A stretch of DNA of 64,000 nt from assembly GCF_028683095.1 (NCBI RefSeq), contig NZ_JAJUBC010000002.1, forward strand, positions 248,001-312,000, written 5' to 3'. Within the stretch, counting starts at the first letter, position 1. Every line of letters begins with the position of its first letter. The notes below the pieces were generated by a model. That model saw only the letters and a list, made by a program, of their open reading frames with translations. It made no database searches and was not told the origin of the DNA. Position numbers and translations under genes: made by a program. Origin of the DNA: Enterovibrio gelatinilyticus (lineage in GTDB: Bacteria > Pseudomonadota > Gammaproteobacteria > Enterobacterales > Vibrionaceae). Positions 57,949-64,000 of this stretch are shown in pieces.

Positions 57949-59009
57949 TGAAAACGATTCTTCACATCACTGAAGCATTTGGCGGAGGCATACAAACCGC
58001 CCTTTGCAGCTATGCTCGCTCATCGAAAGACGACCCAGTCACACACATATTACTCGCTCGACTTCGCCCAACAGATGACACAGGCATGGCGATTCACTCG
58101 CTGTTTTCAGACGTGAAAACCGTTCAGGGGGGATTGTTCACGTTTTATCTAGCTGCTCGCGACGCTGTCAAAGAACTTCAGCCCGATGTGATTCACCTGC
58201 ATTCAAGCTTTGCTGGATTTCTCGGTCGCTTTTTACCAAAGGGCAATGCAAAGATGGTTTACACCCCTCATTGCTACTCCTTTGAACGCCAAGACATTTC
58301 CCCCTTGATGCAGCAGGTTTACAAACGCCTGGAGTCTTTGGAGCTGTCTCGCATTGATGTGATCGCTGGCTGCAGTGTTAGAGAGTGTGAACTTGCTCTG
58401 AGGTTGGGCGCTTCACGTGCCATACATCTCAATAACTATGCCAATCTCAGTGAAGATTCTAGTGGTAGCAATGTGGTCACCCCACAAAAATCGTCACCAA
58501 AGCAACGTCCACCGTTCCAATTGGTGGTGGTAGGACGAGTATCGGCACAAAAAGACCCTCAGTTCTTATTAGACACAATGAAAAGCTTGCAAGCGTTTCC
58601 TGAGCATGAACAAATCTCCATCACCTGGCTAGGCGGAGGTAACACTGAAAGTGAGGATGCCCTGAAACAAGCAGGAGTTAACGTAACAGGAATGATCCCT
58701 CACTCACAACTCATGCAGACGTTAGAAAACGCAGATCTATACTTACACACTGCCGCGTGGGAAGGCATGCCTCTGACTCTGTTAGAAGCTTCGCGCATGC
58801 AAGTCCCCATGATTCTGCGCATTATTGGCGCCACGGAAACGTTGGGCTTCCCTTACTTAGCGCAAACACCGCAAAACATGGCAGAACACATCGTCACATT
58901 TTGCCGAGAGCCAGATAACCCAAACTACCAAGCCGCGTTGAGTGAGATAAACCACGACTTCAGCGAGGAAAAACAACGCGCTGCTTTACTTTCCATTTAC
59001 GGGGCGTAG
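57948..59009 (+). CDS. GT4-family glycosyltransferase
   Basis: Second GT-B glycosyltransferase of the EPS operon. N-terminal ILHITEAFGGGIQTALCSY (4-22), donor domain VVVGRVSAQKDP (193-204) and E-x7-E in WEGMPLTLLE (E272, E280). Start at ATG 57948 (TGATG overlap with the sulfotransferase stop, GGAG upstream) is preferred over the ATG at 57936, giving 353 residues. A Ser/Pro/Lys-rich linker lies between the two halves (about 170-188). Specificity unknown. Confidence 0.9.
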   Translation: MKTILHITEAFGGGIQTALCSYARSSKDDPVTHILLARLRPTDDTGMAIHSLFSDVKTVQGGLFTFYLAARDAVKELQPDVIHLHSSFAGFLGRFLPKGNAKMVYTPHCYSFERQDISPLMQQVYKRLESLELSRIDVIAGCSVRECELALRLGASRAIHLNNYANLSEDSSGSNVVTPQKSSPKQRPPFQLVVVGRVSAQKDPQFLLDTMKSLQAFPEHEQISITWLGGGNTESEDALKQAGVNVTGMIPHSQLMQTLENADLYLHTAAWEGMPLTLLEASRMQVPMILRIIGATETLGFPYLAQTPQNMAEHIVTFCREPDNPNYQAALSEINHDFSEEKQRAALLSIYGA

Positions 59010-59012
59010 TCA

Positions 59013-60734
59013 GTGAGTTGGGTGGTGGCACTACTTATATTAGGGTTACTGGTGGCACTGCTGTTCACCAGCCTTCGTCCTGCATTGGTGTTTGGAGGTG
59101 TATTCACTGCGTTATTAATCGCAGATGTTATCCCTGCTACCCAGCTATTCAATAATTTCACCAACCCAGCCCTGATCACCTTAGTGCTGCTGATACTGGT
59201 ATCAGTGGTATTAGAGCGCACTGTGCTCATCAGTGTTTTGGGGCAATGGTGCACACGAGGCAGTTTGCGACGAGTCGCGCTGCAATCTACGATATCGGCG
59301 GGCTTTTTGTCTGCGGTGATCAACAACACTGCCGTGGTGTCTACCTTGATGAGGAGCATGACTCAAAGCACGCACTCAGGTAGCAAACTTCTCATTCCGC
59401 TCTCTTATGCTGCTATTTTAGGTGGCACCATGACGCTCATTGGCACATCAACCAACCTATTGGTGAATGGCTTCGCGCTGAATGCAGGTCTTGCTGGGAT
59501 CCGCTTCTTTGACTTCACATTAGTGGGTGCCCCCCTATTTTTGCTAGGGATCATCGTGATCGTTTTCGTATCTCTCCCCCTGCTTCCTAGTCACAATGCC
59601 AGCACAAAAGGGGAAACACATCAGTATCTTTTAGAGTCCCGCCTCGACGCTGGCTCCTCCATGATTAATCAAAGTGTCGAAGCCAGTGGTCTTAGACACC
59701 TTGAGCGGTTATTTCTGGTTGAAATCATTCGTGGGGGCCGAGTCATTTCCCCCGTATCACCCAGTGAACTGCTACAAGCTAACGATGTACTGGTCTTTTC
59801 TGGCGATCTCGATGCCACCCCTCTGCTAACCCGATTCAATGGACTGACGCTCAATACTCAAGGTGAAAAGTTGCCATCCGACAATTTAATCGATGTTGTG
59901 GTGACCCCCAATGCCATGGTGTCGGGGAGAACCATCAAATCGCTCAACTTTCGGGTTCAATTTGGTGCTGCCGTCGTAGCAGTAAAGCGAGGTAGTCACC
60001 AACTTCGTGGAGGCTTAGGTCAGGTTCGTTTACAGGGTGGCGACCTACTCGTCCTTGCTGTCGGTGACGATTTTTATCGTCGCGGTAACCTTGCACAGAA
60101 CTTTGTTTTAGTGGGGGAGCGCGAGCACGGCACCTTTCTAAGCCAGCGACAGTCCATGGCTTTTTTATTCGGTGCTGTCGCTGTTTTGATCGCAGGTTTC
60201 ACCGACATACTGCCATTGCATAAAGGGCTTATTTTGCTCCTTGCTGCCGCAATAGGTTTCAAGTTGATATCGGTGCATGATCTTCGCCGTCGTTTTCCCT
60301 TTGAGTTGGTTCTGGTGATTGGCTCTGCCCTTGGTTTAGCGCAAGCCATCAGTGAAACAGGGCTCGCCGATAGCATTGCATCTACCATGATGATATTGAG
60401 CCAGAATGGCGGCCCCTTTGGTGCGCTAGTCATTTTGTATTTAGCCACATGGCTCATGACCGAGCTCATCACGAACAACGCCGCAGCCGCTATTGCCTTT
60501 CCCATTGGACTGGCTATCGCTGCGCAATATAACGTTGACCCTATGCCCTTTATCATGACAGTTGCATTTGCAGCGAGTGCCAGCTTCCTTTCTCCCTTTG
60601 GTTATCAAACCAACCTGATGGTTTACACCGCAGGACGCTACCAAACAAAAGATTACTTGAAAGCGGGAGCACCGCTTTCAGTTGTCTACGGGCTTGGCGT
60701 CATCACTCTTGTTCCACTTGCATTTCCTTGGTAA
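59013..60734 (+). CDS. SLC13-family anion permease with RCK_C domains
   Basis: Polytopic Na+/anion symporter-type permease of the divalent-anion:sodium family, related to SAC1/sulfate transporters. The N-terminal membrane half holds NNTAVVSTL and GTSTNLLVNGFA. Two cytoplasmic RCK_C (TrkA-C) domains (about residues 205-370) separate it from the second half with ITNNAAAAIAFPIG and FGYQTNLMVYTAG. It has 573 residues and a GTG start 3 bases after the glycosyltransferase. Members near cysDN/cysC genes are thought to import sulfate, so this one probably supplies sulfate for the sulfation branch. Direct evidence for substrate is absent. Confidence 0.88.
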   Translation: MSWVVALLILGLLVALLFTSLRPALVFGGVFTALLIADVIPATQLFNNFTNPALITLVLLILVSVVLERTVLISVLGQWCTRGSLRRVALQSTISAGFLSAVINNTAVVSTLMRSMTQSTHSGSKLLIPLSYAAILGGTMTLIGTSTNLLVNGFALNAGLAGIRFFDFTLVGAPLFLLGIIVIVFVSLPLLPSHNASTKGETHQYLLESRLDAGSSMINQSVEASGLRHLERLFLVEIIRGGRVISPVSPSELLQANDVLVFSGDLDATPLLTRFNGLTLNTQGEKLPSDNLIDVVVTPNAMVSGRTIKSLNFRVQFGAAVVAVKRGSHQLRGGLGQVRLQGGDLLVLAVGDDFYRRGNLAQNFVLVGEREHGTFLSQRQSMAFLFGAVAVLIAGFTDILPLHKGLILLLAAAIGFKLISVHDLRRRFPFELVLVIGSALGLAQAISETGLADSIASTMMILSQNGGPFGALVILYLATWLMTELITNNAAAAIAFPIGLAIAAQYNVDPMPFIMTVAFAASASFLSPFGYQTNLMVYTAGRYQTKDYLKAGAPLSVVYGLGVITLVPLAFPW

Positions 60735-60744
60735 GGATCGAGTC

Positions 60745-62058
60745 ATGTTTTCCGCTCTCATAAATCGTTATCAATCCTTAGCACCTGAGCGTCGGCAGTT
60801 TTTCGTTCATGCCGCCCTCGCTGCTCTGTTTCGCGTCTTTGCCGCAGGTGCAGCCTTTCTACTTAGCGTCGTTGCTGCTCGTGTGTTGGGTGCAGAACAG
60901 TCAGGGCTATTCTTCCTTGGCTTGAGTCTCGCTATATTACTTGGAACACTCTGCTTGCTCGGCATGGATAACGCCTTGCTTCGCTTTATCGGTCAATCAC
61001 ATGTTAGTGGTGATAGCACTCAAACCAACCAAGTGTTCACGAATGCCTATGTCGCGGTCTTACCGACCTCAACCCTCGCAGCTATCGCGGTTTTTCTTAG
61101 CTCCCCCTGGCTCGCTGATTCCGTCTTCAACAAACCCGAAGCCACGGCTACGCTGCAGTATTTTGCTTTTGCCATTCCATTCATCAGTCTTTTCTTCCTA
61201 AATGGCTATGCGCTACAAGCGACTCGAAACGTTATTGCCTCAGTCTGCTCTATGCAGCTTGGCGTCACCGTATTAACTCTACCCGCACTTCTGTACCTCC
61301 CCCATTACCAAACGATACCCTTATCAAGCAGTGCAGCAGTTCTCTATGTTATCGCTTCTGCCATCGTCGTTATCTCAGGGCTCAGGATGTGGTTTAAGGT
61401 AGCCGACCGTAAGGTTAGCTTTGATAACCTGCGCATGCCCTCGCTTTGGCAATCGGCGCCAAATCTCTGGTTAATATCAGCAACGGGGCAAGCCATACCT
61501 TGGGCGTCGGTTGTGATCGTTGGCTATTTTGCCTCAAGCGAAGAAGTGGCATTTTTCTCTGCAGCTCAACGAACATCCATGTTGATCAGTTTTATGCTCA
61601 TGGTCGTAAACTTCGTCGCAGCACCGCGTTTTTCTGCGTTGTACAATGCGGGGGAATTTGAGCAACTAAAAAGACTCGCACAACTGTCAACGCGAATGAT
61701 GATTGCATTTTCATTTCCCGTATTGGCGCTTGTATTGATTTGGCCAGATGCCATCATGTCTTTATTTGGAGCTGAGTTTTCTCAATCAGGACAATTGCTC
61801 GTTATTCTCGCTATCGGTCAGACTATTAATGTCATGACCGGCTCAGTCGGTTTCTTGCTCACCATGTGTGGCCATGAGAAAGACATGAAGAATGTCACCG
61901 TATTTGCTGGAATATTCACAGTGACATTAATGCTTGTATTGACGTCTTTATGGGGAATACTCGGTGCAGCGGTAGCAGTCAGTGTTGGTGTTAGTACGCA
62001 AAACTTGCTGGCATTAAGTAAAGTTAAACAACGTCTTGGTTTTTGGCCTATTGGCTAA
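60745..62058 (+). CDS. Wzx-type polysaccharide flippase
   Basis: MOP-superfamily exporter with about twelve to fourteen helices, predicted to flip lipid-linked repeat units to the periplasm for the Wzy polymerase. Typical N-terminal part: AAGAAFLLSVVAARVLGAEQ and SGLFFLGLSLAI. I start at ATG 60745 with AAGGA seven bases upstream; an upstream frame overlapping the permease gene is rejected. It has 437 residues. Last gene of the EPS operon, ten bases after the SLC13 gene. No T-run terminator follows, so read-through into galU is possible. Confidence 0.88.
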   Translation: MFSALINRYQSLAPERRQFFVHAALAALFRVFAAGAAFLLSVVAARVLGAEQSGLFFLGLSLAILLGTLCLLGMDNALLRFIGQSHVSGDSTQTNQVFTNAYVAVLPTSTLAAIAVFLSSPWLADSVFNKPEATATLQYFAFAIPFISLFFLNGYALQATRNVIASVCSMQLGVTVLTLPALLYLPHYQTIPLSSSAAVLYVIASAIVVISGLRMWFKVADRKVSFDNLRMPSLWQSAPNLWLISATGQAIPWASVVIVGYFASSEEVAFFSAAQRTSMLISFMLMVVNFVAAPRFSALYNAGEFEQLKRLAQLSTRMMIAFSFPVLALVLIWPDAIMSLFGAEFSQSGQLLVILAIGQTINVMTGSVGFLLTMCGHEKDMKNVTVFAGIFTVTLMLVLTSLWGILGAAVAVSVGVSTQNLLALSKVKQRLGFWPIG

Positions 62059-62174
62059 CCAATTTTCAAACCCAAGAATGCAACAAATCACCATGAGTTA
62101 GTGGTAACATTCCATCGCTCATGAAAAAATAATATGACTTACAGTTAGTTGGACGTAAAATTTAAGGATATCTG

Positions 62175-63038
62175 ATGATTAAGAAGTGCCTATTTCCGGC
62201 TGCGGGTTACGGAACTCGTTTTTTGCCTGCCACCAAATCAATGCCTAAAGAGATGATGCCTATCGTCAATAAACCATTGATTGAGTACGGTGTAGATGAA
62301 GCGATTGAAGCGGGTATTGACGGCATGTGCATTGTCACAGGCCGAGGAAAGCACAGCCTGATGGATCATTTCGATAAAAACTACGAACTTGAGCATCAAA
62401 TCAAGGGCACCAACAAAGAAACGCTGCTTGAAGATATCCGAGCCACCATCGATGCGGCATCATTTACCTATATCCGTCAAAAAGAAATGCGCGGTTTAGG
62501 ACATGCTATCCTGACAGGACGTGATTTGGTCGGTGATGAAGCTTTTGCTGTCGTTCTGGCTGATGACTTATGTGTTAACCAAGACGAAGGTGTACTGTCT
62601 CAAATGGTTGCACTCTACAAGCAGTTTCGTTGTTCAATCGTGGCTGTTGAAGAAGTGCCAGATGACGAAACACACAAATACGGTGTGATTTCAGGACAAG
62701 AGATCAAAGATGACTTGTACCGTGTTGATAACATGGTTGAGAAACCAGAGCCCGGCACCGCACCTAGCAACCTTGCCATAATTGGTCGCTACATTCTGAC
62801 CCCTGACATTTTCGACATTCTTGAAAAAACTGAACCAGGTAAGAATGGCGAAATCCAAATCACAGATGCATTGCTTCAACAAGCACAGAGCGGATGTGTT
62901 CTTGCGTACAAATTTAAAGGTGAACGCTTTGACTGTGGCAGTGTAGAAGGGTTTATTGAAGCGACCAACTACTGCTATCAAAACATCTACCTACAATCTG
63001 ACGCACCAAAGCAACCTCAAAAAACAGTAAAGTGCTAG
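62175..63038 (+). CDS. galU: UTP-glucose-1-phosphate uridylyltransferase
   Basis: Makes UDP-glucose from UTP and glucose-1-phosphate, a precursor for exopolysaccharide, LPS and osmolytes. The nucleotidyltransferase motif FPAAGYGTRFLPATKSMPKE (7-26) is diagnostic, with VLADDLC (about 132) and VDNMVEKP (about 187) for sugar binding. It has 287 residues. It is preceded by 116 bases and followed by a hairpin with a LexA box. In related vibrios it sits beside uvrA, so it is probably core, not part of the insertion; it would still feed the EPS. Confidence 0.96.
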   Translation: MIKKCLFPAAGYGTRFLPATKSMPKEMMPIVNKPLIEYGVDEAIEAGIDGMCIVTGRGKHSLMDHFDKNYELEHQIKGTNKETLLEDIRATIDAASFTYIRQKEMRGLGHAILTGRDLVGDEAFAVVLADDLCVNQDEGVLSQMVALYKQFRCSIVAVEEVPDDETHKYGVISGQEIKDDLYRVDNMVEKPEPGTAPSNLAIIGRYILTPDIFDILEKTEPGKNGEIQITDALLQQAQSGCVLAYKFKGERFDCGSVEGFIEATNYCYQNIYLQSDAPKQPQKTVKC

Positions 63039-63088
63039 TGATCGTCTCTCATTCACTTCACGTTTAAAAGTATCAATGTAGAACCAAA

Positions 63089-63123
63089 GAAAGCTGTATA
63101 TTTATACAGCTTTCTTCTTTTTC
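63089..63123 (+). terminator. galU terminator
   Basis: An 11-bp perfect stem GAAAGCTGTAT / ATACAGCTTTC with loop ATTT followed by a T-rich tail (TTCTTTTTC). The same bases contain the LexA box. Confidence 0.65.
63094..63109. promoter_or_regulatory. LexA (SOS) box upstream of uvrA
   Basis: CTGTATATTTATACAG is a symmetrical CTGT-N8-ACAG with an AT-rich centre, one base off the E. coli consensus core (CTGTATATATATACAG). It lies 90 bases before the uvrA ATG. It makes LexA control of uvrA very likely. Confidence 0.88.
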
Positions 63124-63199
63124 ATTATGCAATATTGTGGGATACTTTCTTTCATCCGTTTTTCGTCAGAATCAACTCTGACTCGCAGGCAAGGTAGAC

Positions 63200-64000
63200 A
63201 TGGATACAATTGACGTCAGAGGGGCTCGCACCCATAACCTGAAAAACATTAACCTAACCATTCCTCGTGACAAGATGATTGTCATCACGGGGCTTTCTGG
63301 TTCAGGGAAATCCTCTCTCGCATTTGACACCTTGTACGCAGAAGGCCAGCGTCGATATGTAGAGTCACTGTCTGCCTATGCGCGTCAATTCTTGTCGCTG
63401 ATGGAAAAGCCTGACGTCGACCACATTGATGGCCTCTCCCCTGCGATTTCTATCGAGCAAAAGTCGACCTCACACAATCCACGTTCTACTGTGGGGACAA
63501 TTACCGAAATCTACGACTATTTACGACTCCTTTTCGCCCGTGTTGGTGATCCACGCTGCCCGACTCACGATGTGACGCTAGAAGCGCAGACAGTGAGCCA
63601 AATGGTCGATAAGGCGCTTGAGCTTGAAGAAGGCACCAAGCTCATGTTGCTGGCACCCATTGTGAAGGAGCGTAAAGGCGAGCACGTTAAAACACTCGAG
63701 AATTTGGTAGCCCATGGCTTTATCCGCGCACGTATCGACGGTGAAGTGTGCGACTTATCCGATCCTCCGACACTAGAACTTCACAAGAAGCACACCATCG
63801 AAGTGGTCGTTGACCGCTTTAAAGTTCGCGATGATCTGCAGCAGCGTTTGGCTGAATCTTTTGAAACAGCGCTAGAATTAACTGGCGGCACCGCCGTCGT
63901 GAGCCATATGGATGGTGACGGTGAAGATATGGTGTTCTCTGCCAACTTCGCCTGCCCACATTGTGGCTACAGCATGCAAGAGCTAGAGCCTCGTCTGTTC
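63200..64000 (+). CDS. uvrA: Excinuclease ABC subunit A (partial, cut by window end)
   Basis: First 267 codons of the nucleotide-excision-repair damage sensor; no stop before the window ends. The start is [20 protein letters not shown] with AAGGT five bases before the ATG. Walker A is [13 protein letters not shown], followed by the hallmark [16 protein letters not shown]. The signature-insertion domain and the first zinc cysteines [16 protein letters not shown] are reached at the end. A LexA box precedes it. Confidence 0.98.
   Translation, partial: MDTIDVRGARTHNLKNINLTIPRDKMIVITGLSGSGKSSLAFDTLYAEGQRRYVESLSAYARQFLSLMEKPDVDHIDGLSPAISIEQKSTSHNPRSTVGTITEIYDYLRLLFARVGDPRCPTHDVTLEAQTVSQMVDKALELEEGTKLMLLAPIVKERKGEHVKTLENLVAHGFIRARIDGEVCDLSDPPTLELHKKHTIEVVVDRFKVRDDLQQRLAESFETALELTGGTAVVSHMDGDGEDMVFSANFACPHCGYSMQELEPRLF

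Larger units (their letters stand above)
40669..62174 (+). other. Accessory block between qstR and galU
   Basis: Everything between the QstR-like gene and galU points the same way and encodes surface export: two RTX proteins, a type I secretion pair, and an exopolysaccharide/sulfation operon. From memory, qstR and galU are neighbours in Vibrio cholerae, so this 21-kb segment looks inserted. No integrase, transposase or tRNA was seen at either edge. The 247 bases before the first RTX gene hold no other gene. Confidence 0.6.

Noticed and set aside
62084-62126. Imperfect hairpin after the flippase gene as a terminator
   Set aside because: CATGAG/CTCATG arms with poor inner pairing are followed by A residues and not T on the plus strand.

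Overview
The window looks like a chromosomal segment of a Vibrionaceae gammaproteobacterium. The reasons are the order rpoN-hpf-ptsN-rapZ-npr, then mgtE, pmbA/yjgA/tldD, a nitrilase, yhdP, rng, maf, mreDCB, a complete-looking MSHA type IV pilus locus, csrD, ssb, a QstR-like regulator, galU and uvrA. Genus is not proven; Grimontia, Enterovibrio or a relative would fit. No rRNA, tRNA, CRISPR array, transposase or integrase was seen.

Layout. (1) 90-3465 (+): sigma-54 and nitrogen-PTS operon, tightly packed. (2) 3597-8564: mgtE, an AT-rich orphan acyltransferase (5229-6281), pmbA (-) and yjgA (+). (3) 8664-19565 (-): tldD, nitrilase-family amidase, yhdP, rng, maf, mreD, mreC, mreB. (4) 19682-37173 (-): MSHA pilus genes mshQ, P, O, D, C, A, F, G, E, N, M, L, K, J, I and csrD. 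Only one major-pilin-like gene lies between mshF and mshC, so mshB appears absent. (5) 37365-39590: a LysR regulator and a secreted PEBP-family protein, then ssb (-). (6) 39991-40665: LuxR/CsgD-type regulator, probably QstR. (7) 40916-62058 (+): a 21-kb accessory block. (8) galU and the 5' part of uvrA, with a LexA box between them.

The accessory block is the most interesting part. It opens with two tandem paralogous 205-residue RTX (calcium-binding nonapeptide) proteins, each with its own terminator, followed by a type I secretion ABC transporter and its HlyD-type adaptor. After a 382-base regulatory gap carrying an ops/JUMPstart-like element comes an exopolysaccharide operon: a WcaJ/WbaP-type initiating phosphosugar transferase, an outer-membrane beta-barrel, a short OPX protein, a Wzc-type tyrosine kinase, a DHH phosphoesterase, cysD, cysN, a GT4 glycosyltransferase, a Wzy-like polymerase, an NKWYS-type sulfotransferase, a second GT4, an SLC13 anion permease and a Wzx flippase.

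Read together, the second half encodes a Wzx/Wzy-dependent polysaccharide plus nearly a full sulfation supply line: sulfate uptake (SLC13), ATP sulfurylase (CysDN), sulfotransferase, and possibly removal of the by-product PAP (DHH phosphoesterase). Only an APS kinase (cysC) is missing and would have to come from elsewhere. The inference is a sulfated exopolysaccharide with secreted RTX proteins as possible matrix partners, inserted between qstR and galU, which I recall as neighbours in Vibrio cholerae. GalU would supply UDP-glucose.
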